Origin: Paraburkholderia agricolaris
GTDB lineage: Bacteria; Pseudomonadota; Gammaproteobacteria; Burkholderiales; Burkholderiaceae
NCBI RefSeq assembly: GCF_009455635.1
Contig: NZ_QPER01000001.1
Coordinates: forward strand, 4,712,001-4,776,000
Reading direction: 5' to 3'
Length of the DNA: 64,000 bases
Made by a program: the position numbers and the translations under genes. Below the pieces are notes generated by a model. The model was not told the origin of the DNA. It did not search any database and worked only from the letters and a program-made list of their open reading frames with translations. Every line of letters starts with the position of its first letter. Within the stretch, counting starts at the first letter, position 1. Of this stretch, positions 12,022 to 22,474 are shown one piece after another.

Positions 12022-12708
12022 GACTTTAGGCCGTTCAATAACCTGTGTGAAAACGACCTTCACGATGCGGAAACGTCCTCTCGGGCGGCCTATACACGGC
12101 AAATGTAAGGCGGTCGGGGGATGGCAAAACATGCGCGATGAATCGAGTCGATTGAAGCTCGCCGATGTGTCGTTTCGACGCTGCTGCGGACGTCTCAAAA
12201 ATGCAACAGACGATCATTTTCGTCAGCTTTGGTGGACATAAAGGACGGCGCCGGGTAAAGGCGGGGCGGCTACGAGTAGGCCGCAGTCCCTTCCTCATTG
12301 AAATCGAACAACGTTGGACGCTACCCTCGACACCGGGCGATCGACACGGCCGGCAGTCAGGCACCTCCTACGGCATGTCACCACCTACCCTACCGCCGCA
12401 AACGGCCGCCTCTTCAAGGCACACCCTCCCACCATGCAGGCGCCACCGGGAAAACGGCGGCGCAACTCAATACATTGGAATCCTTATTATTAAACACGTC
12501 AAATAATCAGGAATCCAATGCGAATCCGCGTAGGCTACCAATCTATCTGAGAACTCATCAATCGGGCGACGCCTGCGGCAAGTACAACCGCGACGCCGCT
12601 GCTACCAAAGAGAACCCCGCCTGACGCCGTTTGCGGGGGGAAGCAGACGCGTGGCCCAACGAGGCCGCAAGCCCGCCCAACGTCCGCCACAGATCGAACC
12701 TGCCGCCC
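12022..12708. other. Gene-free gap between parB and the atp promoter
   Basis: No open frame here looks like a protein family, and codon bias is not like the neighbours. The notable item is the imperfect inverted repeat at 12473-12520, in a short AT-rich patch. No terminator with a clear T-run is seen after parB. Confidence 0.5.
12473..12520. repeat. 19-bp imperfect inverted repeat
   Basis: CATTGGAATCCTTATTATT (12473-12491) and the complement of AATAATCAGGAATCCAATG (12502-12520) match at 17 of 19 positions around a 10-base spacer. There is no T-run on either side, so it is not an obvious terminator. It may be an operator or a remnant repeat. Confidence 0.6.
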
Positions 12709-13596
12709 TCACGCCGTAGCGTTGCCGCGCAACCGGACAAGAATGCCTTCCAGTGCGTCCAGATCGCCGAAGTCCACCAGCACCTGGCCGCGGCCGCGCC
12801 GGCCGAGCTTGATCTTAACCGTTGCGGCAAGCAGATCGGACAACTCCTCTTCGAGCCGTCGCGTGTCGCGGCCGCCGTCCTGATTCGCCCGTGCCTTCAC
12901 TGTCGGCGCAGCCTTGGTGGTCGCCGTCACCAGTTTTTCGGTCTCGCGGACCGACATGCGCTTGTTGACGACCTGATTGGCCAGCGTGATTTGCGTCGCG
13001 GCATCAACGGCCAGTAGCGCACGTGCGTGCCCCATGTCGAGATCACCCGCCAGCAACATCGTCTGCACCGGTGTCGCCAGATTGAGCAAACGCAGCAGAT
13101 TCGATACGGCACTGCGTGAGCGGCCCACCGATTCAGCCGCCTGCTCGTGCGTGAAATTGAACTCGTCGAGCAAGCGCTGAATGCCCTGCGCTTCTTCCAG
13201 CGGATTCAGATCTTCGCGCTGGATATTCTCGATCAGCGCCATTGCCGCGGCGGCCTGGTCCGGCACGTCCTTCACCAGCACCGGCACCTCATCGAGACCG
13301 GCTATGCGTGCAGCGCGGAAACGCCGCTCGCCGGCAATGATCTCGTACTTATCCGCCGAAACCGGCCGCACGAGGATCGGCTGCATCAATCCTTGAGCAC
13401 GAATGCTGGCTGCCAGCTCCTGCAACGCGCCTTCGTCCATACGCGTACGCGGCTGGTACTTGCCCGCCTGCAGCTTGCTGAGCGGCAGCACGTTCGGCGC
13501 GCCCTCGATCGCCACCACCTCGGTAATATCCGCACTGCCACCCAGCAATGCTTCCAGACCGCGGCCCAACCCCTTCTTTCTTGCTACTGCGTTCAT
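12709..13596 (-). CDS. parB: Chromosome partition protein ParB (CTP-dependent parS-binding clamp)
   Basis: 295 residues. Binds parS and spreads as a CTP-dependent sliding clamp to segregate the origin region. The CTPase motifs are GERRFRAA (about residues 89-96) and ENIQREDLNPLEEA, followed by the helix-turn-helix with SRSAVSNLLRLLNL and a C-terminal dimerisation domain. The N-terminus MNAVARKKGLGRGLEALLG carries the Arg/Leu-rich segment that stimulates the ParA ATPase. Lies 18 bases after parA in one operon; its likely targets, two parS sites, are about 2.1 and 3.7 kb upstream of the parB start. Confidence 0.96.
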   Translation of the reverse strand: MNAVARKKGLGRGLEALLGGSADITEVVAIEGAPNVLPLSKLQAGKYQPRTRMDEGALQELAASIRAQGLMQPILVRPVSADKYEIIAGERRFRAARIAGLDEVPVLVKDVPDQAAAAMALIENIQREDLNPLEEAQGIQRLLDEFNFTHEQAAESVGRSRSAVSNLLRLLNLATPVQTMLLAGDLDMGHARALLAVDAATQITLANQVVNKRMSVRETEKLVTATTKAAPTVKARANQDGGRDTRRLEEELSDLLAATVKIKLGRRGRGQVLVDFGDLDALEGILVRLRGNATA

Positions 13597-13614
13597 TGTG
13601 CTTCCTCGATCCGC

Positions 13615-14406
13615 TTAGGACGCCTGGGGCGCGTCATTCAATGTGCGCACCCGCTCAATCATCTCTGCACCGAACTGCACATACGCCTGCGCGCCACGCG
13701 AGGCCTTATCGAACACGACACCCGGCAACCCATAGCTCGGCGCCTCGGCAAGACGTACATTGCGCGGAATTACCACGTCGAACACCTTGTCGCCGAAGTG
13801 CTCCTTCAACTGATCCGAAACTTGCTGCTGCAATGTGATGCGTGGGTCGAACATGACGCGGAGCAGGCCGATCACCTTCAGATCGCGATTCAGGTTCGCG
13901 TGCACCTGCTTGATCGTGTTGACCAGGTCAGACAGACCTTCGAGCGCGAAGTACTCGCACTGCATCGGGATCACCACGCCATGCGCGGCGCACAAGCCAT
14001 TGAGTGTCAGCAGCGACAACGCCGGCGGGCAATCGATCAGCACAAAGTCGTATTCGCTTTCGACCGCCGTCAAGGCGATCTTCATTTGACGCTCGCGGTT
14101 CTGCACGCTGACCAGTTCGACTTCGGCACCCGCCAGTTCACGATTCGCAGGCAGCACGTCGTAGCCGACAGCCTCTGGACGGACTCGCGCATCTGCCACC
14201 GACACCCCATCCACGAGTACCTCGTAGACGGTGTTCGTGCACGCGGCCTTGTCGATGCCACTGCCCATCGTGGCGTTGCCTTGCGGGTCCAGATCGATGA
14301 GAAGGACTCGCTGTCCCTGCGCTGCCAAGCTCGCGGCCAGATTGACTGCCGTCGTCGTCTTGCCGACGCCACCCTTCTGGTTTGCAACGCAGAAGATTTT
14401 TGCCAT
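13615..14406 (-). CDS. parA: Chromosome partition ATPase ParA (Soj type)
   Basis: 263 residues, no N-terminal DNA-binding extension, so the small chromosomal (type Ib/Soj-like) class. The deviant Walker A box is KGGVGKTT (residues about 10-17), with Walker B DFVLIDCPPALSLL. The protein begins MAKIFCVANQKGGVG. Together with parB and parS it forms the chromosome 1 ParABS system. Its closeness to rsmG and mnmG is the classical origin-proximal arrangement. Confidence 0.97.
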   Translation of the reverse strand: MAKIFCVANQKGGVGKTTTAVNLAASLAAQGQRVLLIDLDPQGNATMGSGIDKAACTNTVYEVLVDGVSVADARVRPEAVGYDVLPANRELAGAEVELVSVQNRERQMKIALTAVESEYDFVLIDCPPALSLLTLNGLCAAHGVVIPMQCEYFALEGLSDLVNTIKQVHANLNRDLKVIGLLRVMFDPRITLQQQVSDQLKEHFGDKVFDVVIPRNVRLAEAPSYGLPGVVFDKASRGAQAYVQFGAEMIERVRTLNDAPQAS

Positions 14407-14499
14407 CGTTGGTGTGTCCCTTTTGCTGCTTAAAACTGCTTGAATAAAGTAGAAAGCGCTTTCAGGCCGCGGTGCGCGCCCCGAACCTGCCGGTGGCCG

Positions 14500-15183
14500 T
14501 CAGTTGTCGGCGTCCACCAAAACCTTGATCAAATGCCGCTCCGCGTCGAGCGACGGCACGTTCAGCCGAATGATCTGCTCCACGTGGGCACCCGCCGGCA
14601 GACGCTCGATCTCACCATCCGGACGCACGCCTTTCATCGCCCAGATCGCGCCCTGCTCCGCAACCAGATGACGGGCCAGTGTAACGAAATCCGCGAGCTC
14701 TGCGAATGCGCGCGACACGATTACGTCGAACTTCGCCGGCACTTCGGCGCCCGGCTGCAAAGTCTCGACGCGGCCCGTGACAACCGACAGATTCGCAAGG
14801 CCGAGTTCGGCTTTGGCCTGCGCCTGAAAAGCCGTCTTCTTGTGAACGATATCGTTCACGGTGACGGTCCAGTCGGGCAGCACAATAGCGAGCACGATAC
14901 CCGGCAGGCCACCACCGGAACCCACGTCCAGCACGGAAGATGCGCCGCGCGTAGCAAGGTGCGGCACGATCGAAAGCGAATCCAGGATGTGCTGTATCAG
15001 CATTTGCCGCGGATCGCGAATCGCCGTCAGGTTATAGACGGCGTTCCACTTGGACAGCAGCGCAACGTAGTCGAGCAGTTTGCAGAGTTGCGCCTCGCTC
15101 AGATCAAGACCGAGTTCGCGAACACCGCTCGCCAGCAGCGGCGACAATGCCTCGTTACCGCTTCCCTTCTGCCCCACCGTCAT
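14500..15183 (-). CDS. rsmG: 16S rRNA (guanine527-N7)-methyltransferase
   Basis: 227 residues. SAM-dependent methylation of G527 in 16S rRNA. Motif I for SAM binding is [18 protein letters not shown]; the preceding [20 protein letters not shown] is also a family block. The ATG overlaps the mnmG stop codon by 4 bases (ATGA), indicating translational coupling in an mnmG-rsmG-parA-parB operon. Confidence 0.96.
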   Translation of the reverse strand: MTVGQKGSGNEALSPLLASGVRELGLDLSEAQLCKLLDYVALLSKWNAVYNLTAIRDPRQMLIQHILDSLSIVPHLATRGASSVLDVGSGGGLPGIVLAIVLPDWTVTVNDIVHKKTAFQAQAKAELGLANLSVVTGRVETLQPGAEVPAKFDVIVSRAFAELADFVTLARHLVAEQGAIWAMKGVRPDGEIERLPAGAHVEQIIRLNVPSLDAERHLIKVLVDADN

Positions 15184-17138
15184 TGCACCACCGGCGTGCT
15201 ATCGGTGCCGGGTTCGGCGGGTTTCGCGGCACGGCGCCCCAAACCGCGTTTCAGGTGAACCATCAGCAAGGAGATCGCCGCCGGCGTGATGCCGGAGATA
15301 CGCGACGCCTGACCGATGGTTTCGGGACGGAATTGCGTCAGTTTCTGACGCGCTTCAAACGACAGCCCTCTTACCTCGGCGTAGTCCAATCCCTCCGGCA
15401 GACGCGTACTTTCGTGCGACTCATTCCGCTCGATCTCATCGGCCTGACGATCGATATAGCCCTGATACTTGATACCGATCTCGATCTGCTCCTTGATCTG
15501 GGCGAGCAGAACGTCGTCCTCGGCTAGCGTTTCAGGCGCAGCACATGCGCCTGCGCGCAAACCACAGACGCCGTCGTACGTCACGCCCGGACGACGCAGC
15601 AAATCAGCCAAACTATATTCGTGGTCAATCGGCTTGCCGAGCAAGGCGGTCGCCTCTTCCGCCGGTAAGGTCTTAGGATTGACCCACGTCGTACGAAGAC
15701 GCTCTGTTTCACGTGAAACAGCATCGCGCTTGCGGCTGAATGCGTCCCAACGAACGTCGTCGACCACACCGAGTTCGCGACCCATCTCGGTCAGGCGCAT
15801 ATCGGCGTTATCTTCACGCAGACTCAGCCGGTATTCGGCGCGGCTGGTGAACATGCGGTACGGCTCCGACACTCCACGCGTGACCAGATCGTCGACGAGA
15901 ACGCCCAGATAGGCCTGATCGCGGCGCGGGCACCATGCGTCCTTGCCCTGCACCTGCAAGCCGGCGTTAATCCCCGCCAGCAAACCCTGCGCAGCAGCTT
16001 CTTCGTAGCCGGTCGTGCCGTTGATCTGGCCCGCAAAGAATAGTCCGTTGATCACCTTGGTTTCCAGCGACGCCTTCAGCCCACGCGGATCGAAGTAGTC
16101 GTACTCGATCGCATAGCCCGGCCGCAGAATATGCGCGTGCTCCAAGCCCCGCATCGAACGCACGAGCTCAAGCTGCACGTCGAACGGCAGACTGGTGGAA
16201 ATCCCATTGGGATAGAACTCGTTCGTCGTCAGCCCTTCCGGTTCGAGGAAGATTTGATGCGATTCCTTCGACGCGAAACGGTGAATTTTGTCCTCGATCG
16301 ACGGGCAGTACCGCGGCCCGACCCCTTCAATCACGCCCGTATACATGGGCGATCGATCGAGACCTCCGCGGATAATGTCGTGCGTACGCTCGTTCGTATG
16401 CGTGACCCAGCACGGTACTTGACGCGGATGCTGCTCCGCACGTCCCAAAAACGAGAAGACCGGCACCGGGTCCAGATCGCCCGGCTGTTCTTCCAGCATC
16501 GAAAAATCGATCGTCCGACCGTCGATTCGCGGCGGTGTCCCGGTCTTGAGACGGCCTTGCGGCAGCTTCAATTCCTTAAGGCGGGCAGACAATGAGACCG
16601 CTGCCGGATCGCCAGCGCGGCCACCCGTGTAATTGTTCAAACCCACGTGAATCTTGCCGTCGAGGAATGTCCCGGCCGTCAGCACCACGGCGCGCGAGCG
16701 GAAACGAATCCCCACCTGCGTGACCGCGCCGACCACCCGGTCGCCCTCCACCATCAGATCGTCGACCGCTTGCTGGAACAGCCATAGATTCGGCTGATTC
16801 TCCAGCCGATGCCGGATCGCTTGCTTGTACAGCAGACGGTCCGCCTGCGCGCGCGTTGCGCGAACAGCAGGCCCCTTCGACGAATTGAGGATGCGGAATT
16901 GAATACCGCCCTCGTCCGTCGCGGCCGCCATGGCTCCACCGAGCGCATCGACTTCCTTCACCAGGTGGCCCTTGCCAATCCCGCCAATGGACGGGTTGCA
17001 GCTCATCTGACCGAGGGTCTCGATGTTATGCGTCAGCAGGAGGGTGGTATTGCCCATGCGAGCCGAAGCCAAAGCGGCTTCGGTGCCGGCATGACCGCCG
17101 CCGACGACGATTACGTCAAATTCTGTGGGAAAAAGCAT
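15180..17138 (-). CDS. mnmG: tRNA uridine-5-carboxymethylaminomethyl modification enzyme, FAD subunit
   Basis: 652 residues. With MnmE it installs the cmnm5 group on the wobble uridine of certain tRNAs. The FAD-binding motif is [14 protein letters not shown] near the N-terminus, and [17 protein letters not shown] is the diagnostic block. The ATG at 17138 (MLFPTEFD) matches the family; a GTG 12 bases upstream is possible. The codons for the conserved segment AVSRETER contain a perfect parS site. A downstream gene for the same pathway, mnmC, is at 47.3 kb. Confidence 0.97.
   Translation of the reverse strand: MLFPTEFDVIVVGGGHAGTEAALASARMGNTTLLLTHNIETLGQMSCNPSIGGIGKGHLVKEVDALGGAMAAATDEGGIQFRILNSSKGPAVRATRAQADRLLYKQAIRHRLENQPNLWLFQQAVDDLMVEGDRVVGAVTQVGIRFRSRAVVLTAGTFLDGKIHVGLNNYTGGRAGDPAAVSLSARLKELKLPQGRLKTGTPPRIDGRTIDFSMLEEQPGDLDPVPVFSFLGRAEQHPRQVPCWVTHTNERTHDIIRGGLDRSPMYTGVIEGVGPRYCPSIEDKIHRFASKESHQIFLEPEGLTTNEFYPNGISTSLPFDVQLELVRSMRGLEHAHILRPGYAIEYDYFDPRGLKASLETKVINGLFFAGQINGTTGYEEAAAQGLLAGINAGLQVQGKDAWCPRRDQAYLGVLVDDLVTRGVSEPYRMFTSRAEYRLSLREDNADMRLTEMGRELGVVDDVRWDAFSRKRDAVSRETERLRTTWVNPKTLPAEEATALLGKPIDHEYSLADLLRRPGVTYDGVCGLRAGACAAPETLAEDDVLLAQIKEQIEIGIKYQGYIDRQADEIERNESHESTRLPEGLDYAEVRGLSFEARQKLTQFRPETIGQASRISGITPAAISLLMVHLKRGLGRRAAKPAEPGTDSTPVVQ
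15704..15721. other. parS: parS site inside mnmG
   Basis: An 18-bp perfect palindrome, CTGTTTCACGTGAAACAG, containing the GTTTCACGTGAAAC core used by chromosomal ParB proteins. It lies in the mnmG reading frame and encodes part of AVSRETER, so the protein and the centromere-like site share the same bases. Confidence 0.9.
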
Positions 17139-17248
17139 CGCGGATCTCACGCCAGATCGTCGCGTGAGCCTTTCAAAGGAAAATGTATGGGCGAATTATA
17201 ACGGGTTCGGTTTAGGCCCGAATTTCGTCCGAATGGCCAGGCAACAAA

Positions 17249-17282
17249 AAAGCGGTGTGTTTCACGTGAAACACACCGCTTT
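17249..17282. other. parS: parS site embedded in a 34-bp palindrome that also works as the livF terminator
   Basis: GTTTCACGTGAAAC (17259-17272) sits at the centre of a perfect 34-bp palindrome whose arms read AAAGCGGTGTGTTTCAC. On the minus strand the stem is followed by TTTTTT, so it also has the form of an intrinsic terminator for the liv operon that begins at 22293. The only departure from a normal terminator is the absence of a loop in the strict palindrome; the centre would open to give one. Confidence 0.9.
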
Positions 17283-17313
17283 GAGCCACAGCGACTCAAC
17301 CGAAAAAAGAGAC

Positions 17314-18081
17314 CTAAGCCACTTTCTTGGCCAGCCCCAGGTACGTCTCGATCACGCGTGGATTCTGCGCCAGATCGGCTGCGGGCCCCTCCAGCGCCAG
17401 TTCACCGGTTTCAAGCACGTAGCCGTAATCGGAAATCTGCAGCGCCGCGCGGGCGTTTTGCTCGATCAACAGCGTGGCAACGCCGGTCTGCCGCAGCGCG
17501 CTAATGATGTGGAAAATTTCCTTCACGATCAGCGGAGCAAGACCCAGACTCGGTTCGTCCAGCATCAGCAGATCGGGCTTGCCCATCAACGCACGACCGA
17601 CCGCCAGCATCTGCCGTTCGCCACCCGATAGCGTACCGGCCGCCTGCTTCCGGCGCTCTTTCAAGCGAGGAAAAAGCGTAAAGACCGGCTCGAGTTGATC
17701 GAGAAAGTTGCGCTCCCCTGCCCGCTTGCGCCGATACGCGCCGAGCACCAGATTGTCTTCAACAGTCATCGACGCAAACAGTTCGCGCTTTTCCGGCACC
17801 AGACACATGCCGCGCGCGACCCGCTTTTCGACCGGCACCGCGCTGACGTCTTCACCTTGATAGAGAACCTCGCCTTTCGCATGCCCCGTAGTGGGCAACG
17901 CGCCCATGATCGCATTCAGCAACGTGGACTTACCCGCGCCGTTCGGCCCAATCACCGAGACAATCTGCCCGGGCCGCACTTTGATCGCCGCGCCGTGCAG
18001 CGCTTCGACCTTGCCATAGCGGACCGACAAACCATTCACGTCGAGAATCGGTGCGGCTGCATTCATCGTGTTCTCCATCAC
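17314..18081 (-). CDS. livF: Branched-chain amino acid-type ABC transporter ATPase (LivF)
   Basis: 255 residues. One of the two ATPases of a Liv/HAAT uptake system. Walker [10 protein letters not shown] (about residues 42-50), signature [16 protein letters not shown], Walker [14 protein letters not shown], and the LivF-type C-terminus [12 protein letters not shown]. Canonical Lys is present, unlike the second LivF at 27694. It overlaps the upstream livMG fusion by 4 bases. Substrate is not fixed by the sequence: these systems take leucine, isoleucine and valine but also urea, amides or aromatic acids. Confidence 0.92.
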   Translation of the reverse strand: MMENTMNAAAPILDVNGLSVRYGKVEALHGAAIKVRPGQIVSVIGPNGAGKSTLLNAIMGALPTTGHAKGEVLYQGEDVSAVPVEKRVARGMCLVPEKRELFASMTVEDNLVLGAYRRKRAGERNFLDQLEPVFTLFPRLKERRKQAAGTLSGGERQMLAVGRALMGKPDLLMLDEPSLGLAPLIVKEIFHIISALRQTGVATLLIEQNARAALQISDYGYVLETGELALEGPAADLAQNPRVIETYLGLAKKVA

Positions 18082-19862
18082 TCCACCCCGCCCAGATAAG
18101 CCTCAAGCACAGCCGGGTCTTGCTGGACATCCTGCGGCAAGCCTTCTGCGATCCGCGTGCCGAACTCCATCACAACCAGTCGATCGGTGAGATTCATCAC
18201 GAAATCCATATCGTGTTCGACCAGCAGCACGCTCATGCCTTCGGCCTTCAGACGACGCAGCAAGTCCGCCAGTTGCAGTTTTTCCTGATACCGCAGACCG
18301 GCGGCGGGTTCATCCAGCAACAGTAAGGTCGGGTCACAGCACAAGGCGCGTGCAATTTCGAGAATTCGCTGCTGCCCCAACGCCAGGCTGCCCGCCTCGT
18401 CGTACATATGTTGCTCAAGCCCGACGCGACGAATCTGGCGAGCCGCTTCGGCCATCAGGCGCGCTTCCTCAGCGCCGTTCAGTCGCGCAACACTGCGCCA
18501 CACACCGGCGTGGCCGCGCAGATGCGCGCCGATCGCGACGTTCTCGAGCACGGTCATCCCGGGCAGCAGCTTGACGTGCTGGAACGTACGGCCAATGCCA
18601 CGCTTGACGATTTCACGTGAACTCAGCGAATCGATACGTTCGCCGCGGAAGGTAATCTCCCCGCTCGTCGCCTGCAACACGCCCGTGACCAGATTGAAGG
18701 TAGTCGACTTGCCAGCGCCGTTCGGGCCGATCAAACCGATGATCTGCCCGGCTTTCACATCGAAGCTGACATCGTTCACCGCGACCAGACCACCGAACTG
18801 CTTGCGCGCTTTATTCACCGTCAGCAGATTCTCGCCCGCGGCCGGTTTGCTGCGTTGCGGCAACGGTTCAGCATGGTCCGACAGATGTGCGCGCGACCCC
18901 TTCGGGAAAAACCGCGCGACAAACGGCCAAACGCCCTGGCGAGCGTATTGCAGCAGCAGCACCATCAGGATGCCAAACACGATCACTTCGAAGTTGCCGT
19001 TCTCGCCCAGCAGCTTCGGCAGCAGGGTTTGCAGATAGTCCTGCAACACCGTCAGGATCGCCGCGCCGAGCAACGCGCCCCAGACATGCGACACGCCGCC
19101 CACCACCGCCATGAACAGAAACTCGATGCCGTGGTTCAGACCAAACGGCGTCGGATTCACTGCGCGTTGCAGATGGGCATACAGAAAACCGGAAATCGAC
19201 GCCAACACTGCGGCATAGACAAAGATCACCACCCGCATCCACGCCGTGTTGACGCCCATCGCCTCGGCCATCATCCCGCCGCCGCGCAAGGCGCGGATCG
19301 CTCGCCCCGGCCGGCTATTAAGCAGGTTTTGAACAGAAATCACCGCGCCGAGCACCACCACCCAGATCAGGTAATAGATATGGCGACCGGACTCCAGGTC
19401 GATGCCAAAAACATTCAGCACGGGAATTCCATTGATGCCGTCGTACTTGCCGAGCATCTCGAGGTTGCCGAACAGGTAGAACAGCGCCAGCCCCCACGCG
19501 ATCGTGCCGAGCGGCAGAAAGTGGCCCGACAGCCGCATCGTCACGAGGCCCAGCATCAGCGCGATCAACGCCGTCACCACCACGCCCGCGATCAACGCCA
19601 GCCACGGCGACACGCCGTACGTCGTGGTCAGATACGCGGTTGCATACGCACCGATACCAACGAACGCCGCCTGCCCGAAGCTCGTCATCCCGCCGATACC
19701 CGTCAACAGCACGAGACCAATCGCGACGATCGAGTACAGGCCGATGTAGTTGAGCAGCGTCACCCAGTACTCGGGCACGTGAATCGGGTGCGGCAACACC
19801 GGCAGCGCGAACAGCACCACGAGAAACAACCAGAAGAACTTGTTTTGCATGATCCGTTTCAT
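18078..19862 (-). CDS. LivM permease fused to LivG ATPase
   Basis: 594 residues. Residues 1 to about 310 are a LivM-type permease with many hydrophobic helices and the family block [19 protein letters not shown]. After a short hydrophilic linker (about 315-345) a LivG ATPase follows: Walker [10 protein letters not shown] at 379-387, the LivG-type signature [15 protein letters not shown] and Walker [12 protein letters not shown]. Normally these are two proteins; here one reading frame joins them with no internal stop. It overlaps livF at its end and is 4 bases from livH upstream, so it belongs to a compact livH-livMG-livF operon. Confidence 0.92.
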   Translation of the reverse strand: MKRIMQNKFFWLFLVVLFALPVLPHPIHVPEYWVTLLNYIGLYSIVAIGLVLLTGIGGMTSFGQAAFVGIGAYATAYLTTTYGVSPWLALIAGVVVTALIALMLGLVTMRLSGHFLPLGTIAWGLALFYLFGNLEMLGKYDGINGIPVLNVFGIDLESGRHIYYLIWVVVLGAVISVQNLLNSRPGRAIRALRGGGMMAEAMGVNTAWMRVVIFVYAAVLASISGFLYAHLQRAVNPTPFGLNHGIEFLFMAVVGGVSHVWGALLGAAILTVLQDYLQTLLPKLLGENGNFEVIVFGILMVLLLQYARQGVWPFVARFFPKGSRAHLSDHAEPLPQRSKPAAGENLLTVNKARKQFGGLVAVNDVSFDVKAGQIIGLIGPNGAGKSTTFNLVTGVLQATSGEITFRGERIDSLSSREIVKRGIGRTFQHVKLLPGMTVLENVAIGAHLRGHAGVWRSVARLNGAEEARLMAEAARQIRRVGLEQHMYDEAGSLALGQQRILEIARALCCDPTLLLLDEPAAGLRYQEKLQLADLLRRLKAEGMSVLLVEHDMDFVMNLTDRLVVMEFGTRIAEGLPQDVQQDPAVLEAYLGGVE

Positions 19863-19866
19863 CGTG

Positions 19867-20922
19867 TCACTCCTCTTCCTCTTCCGAGTGCGGGCTGGCC
19901 AGACTCCGCCACAGCAGCACCGGAATAATCAGCGTGAACACGATCACTTCCTTGTAAGCGCTCGCCCAGAACGACGAATACGACTCCAGCAGACCGACGA
20001 GGATCGAACCTGCGGCAGCCAGCGGATAGCTGACCAGGCCGCCGATAATCGCCCCCACGAAGCCCTTCAAACCGATCAGGAAGCCCGAGTCGTAGTAGAT
20101 GGTGGTCAAGGGTGCGACGAGGATGCCGCACAGCGCACCGAGGCCCGCAGCGAGCGTGAACGCGAGACGCCCCGCCTGCGTCGTGCCGATGCCGACGAGC
20201 CGCGCGCCGAGCCGGTTCACCGAGGTCGCGCGCAGCGCCTTGCCGGAGATCGAGCGATCGAAGTACAGATACAGGCCGCCGATCAGCACCACCGCCGTGC
20301 CGACCACCCACAAACTCTGCCCGGATATCGACAGGCTGCCGAGATTGAAGGTCGCGTCGGAGAATGCCGTGGTGCGCGAGCCTTCCGCACCGAACATCAC
20401 GAGCCCGAGGCCGACCATCGCAAAGTGCACCGCCACCGCCACGATCAGCAACAGCAGCGTGGTTGCCTCCGCGATCGGCTCATACGCGAGCCGGTAGACG
20501 AACGGTCCCATCGGAATCACGATCAGCAGCGTCAGCGCGATCTGAGCGATCATCGGCAGTGGGTGCAGGAAAACGCCTTGCGTGAGCGCGTACACCGCGA
20601 CCGGGAACAGCAGGTATTTGCCGACCAGCATCACCAGCGTGCGAGCCGCATGCCGACGCCTTTCGGGGTGCCGCACCAGCCCCGCGATCTCGACGACGAA
20701 GCACGCCGCGCCCATCGCCATCAGCAACCAGCACGTCGCAGGAAATTTTTGCGTCTGCAGTGCGGCAAGCGTCAACGCACCGTACGACACAAACTCCCCC
20801 TGCGGGATAAAGATCACTCGCGTCACAGAGAACACCAGCACCAGCGCGAGCGCGAGCAGCGCGTAAATCGCGCCGGTGGTGATGCCGTCCTGCGCGAGGA
20901 TCGCCGCAATTGATAGATCCAT
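19867..20922 (-). CDS. livH: Branched-chain amino acid-type ABC permease (LivH)
   Basis: 351 residues, longer than the usual 290-310. The ATG at 20922 follows GAGGAAG; an upstream in-frame start adds 27 residues that do not look like LivH. N-terminal ILAQDGITTGAIYALLALAL is the family start. The extra length lies at about residues 55-110, where a hydrophobic insertion (a segment with LVRHPERRRHAARTLVMLVG and further helices) separates the first helix from the rest. The C-terminus ends in acidic EEEEE. It is 210 bases downstream of livK. Confidence 0.88.
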   Translation of the reverse strand: MDLSIAAILAQDGITTGAIYALLALALVLVFSVTRVIFIPQGEFVSYGALTLAALQTQKFPATCWLLMAMGAACFVVEIAGLVRHPERRRHAARTLVMLVGKYLLFPVAVYALTQGVFLHPLPMIAQIALTLLIVIPMGPFVYRLAYEPIAEATTLLLLIVAVAVHFAMVGLGLVMFGAEGSRTTAFSDATFNLGSLSISGQSLWVVGTAVVLIGGLYLYFDRSISGKALRATSVNRLGARLVGIGTTQAGRLAFTLAAGLGALCGILVAPLTTIYYDSGFLIGLKGFVGAIIGGLVSYPLAAAGSILVGLLESYSSFWASAYKEVIVFTLIIPVLLWRSLASPHSEEEEE

Positions 20923-21132
20923 ACTTCCTCGTCCTGAAGCGTCGAAATCGAAATCGGGAAACAGTCGTGGCGGCAGAACCCGCGGCCGGCCACCGGCCTG
21001 CAATGCCAGAAAAGGCGACCGCCGCGCCGGGACACGGCGCGGCGGTCGTTGCCATTGTTATCGAACAGAATGGCAATGCGGCATCAGTCATGCGCCGCAA
21101 GTTGCGCGAGAGGCGCGTACCGCTTTTTGTTA

Positions 21133-22293
21133 TTAGTCGTTCTGCAGCTTCCACTTGCCGTCGACGATCTGCACGATCACGCGTGCACGCTTGTCGAGGC
21201 CATTGTGGTTGGTCGGCGTGGTGTTCATGATGCCGTGCGAGACCGGCAGTTCCTTGATGTTTTCCAGTGCGCCGCGCAGTGCCACGCGGAACGCTTCGGT
21301 GCCCGGCTGAGCGGTCTTCAGCGCGACCGGAATCGCAGCTTGCAACATCTGGCCGGCATCCCATGCGTGACCGCCGAACGTCGCCACCGAACCCGTGCCA
21401 TACGCTTTCTCATACGCGGCCTTGTAGGCTTCCGACGACTTCTTCACCGGATTCGAATCCGGCAGTTGATCCGCCACCAGGATCGGGCCGGCCGGCAGGA
21501 ATTCGCCTTCACAATCCTTGCCGCACACGCGCAGGAAGTCGTTATTCGCGACACCGTGCGTCTGATAGACCTTGCCCTTGTAGCCGCGCTCCTTGAGCGT
21601 TTTGGCCGGCAGTGCCGACGGCGTACCCGCGCCGGCGATCAGCACCGCGTCCGGGTTCGCGCTCATTGTCTTCAACACCTGGCCGGTCACCGACGCATCG
21701 GTACGGTTAAAGCGTTCGTTGGAGACGATCTTCAGATTGTGTGCCGCAGCCGCAGCGGTGAACACGTTGTTCCAGCCGTCCCCGTATGCATCCGCAAAAC
21801 CGATAAAGCCGACCGTCTTCACGCCGTGATGCTCCATGTAGTCGGCGATCGCGTCAGCCATCAGGCTGTCGTTTTGCGGCGGTTTGAAGGCCCATGCGCG
21901 CTTGGCGTCCATCGGCGAGATGATCGCGGCCGATGCCGCCAGCGAGATCACCGGCGTCTTGCCTTCGGCTGCGGGATCGAGCATCGCCAGCGAATTCGGC
22001 GTAACGGTCGAACCGATGATGGCGTCGACGTGGTCTTCGTCGATCAGCTTGCGCGTGTTCTGCACGGCCTTGCCGGTATCCGACGCGTCATCGAGGATGA
22101 TGTACTGCACCGTCTTGCCGCCAATCTCTTTCGGCAGCAGCGCGATCGTGTTCTTTTCAGGAATCCCGAGCGATGCGGCCGGCCCCGTGGTGGACAGCGT
22201 GACGCCGATTTTCACCTGCGCGAAGGCAGCGCCCGCGCCGCACATCAACGCCATCGCGATACCGGTGCGTACCCATTGCTTTGTCTTTTTCAT
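21133..22293 (-). CDS. livK: Liv-type periplasmic binding protein, paralogue 1
   Basis: 386 residues. Periplasmic binding protein (type 1 fold) that delivers ligand to the LivH/LivMG/LivF transporter. The start MKKTKQWVRTGIAMAL gives a signal peptide cleaved near AAFA-QVKIG; GGAGA-like ribosome site GGAGAC precedes. Two Cys in RVCGKDCEGEFLPAGP probably form a disulphide. It is very similar along its length to the next protein at 22688 (shared block GPAASLGIPEKNTIALLPKE), so the pair arose by tandem duplication. Each copy has its own upstream gap. Confidence 0.92.
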   Translation of the reverse strand: MKKTKQWVRTGIAMALMCGAGAAFAQVKIGVTLSTTGPAASLGIPEKNTIALLPKEIGGKTVQYIILDDASDTGKAVQNTRKLIDEDHVDAIIGSTVTPNSLAMLDPAAEGKTPVISLAASAAIISPMDAKRAWAFKPPQNDSLMADAIADYMEHHGVKTVGFIGFADAYGDGWNNVFTAAAAAHNLKIVSNERFNRTDASVTGQVLKTMSANPDAVLIAGAGTPSALPAKTLKERGYKGKVYQTHGVANNDFLRVCGKDCEGEFLPAGPILVADQLPDSNPVKKSSEAYKAAYEKAYGTGSVATFGGHAWDAGQMLQAAIPVALKTAQPGTEAFRVALRGALENIKELPVSHGIMNTTPTNHNGLDKRARVIVQIVDGKWKLQND

Positions 22294-22474
22294 GCAAGTC
22301 TCCAAACGCTTTGAAGCGCGTATCTGTAATCCGGCGCACAGGCCGGGTGTCTGAATCTAGTTATAGGGTTCAGGCATGCCAAGCATGGTTTTCCCTGCTC
22401 AGCGTCAATGCCTTCGCCATTCTGGTGCCACTCCCCTGCTGCGAACCACTGCTGCGATTTCTTGTGCATCAACC

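Noticed and set aside
18610..18623. parS-like word ATTTCACGTGAACT inside livMG
   Set aside because: Mismatches the core at three of 14 positions and breaks the palindrome; coincidence is likely, though weak ParB binding cannot be excluded.
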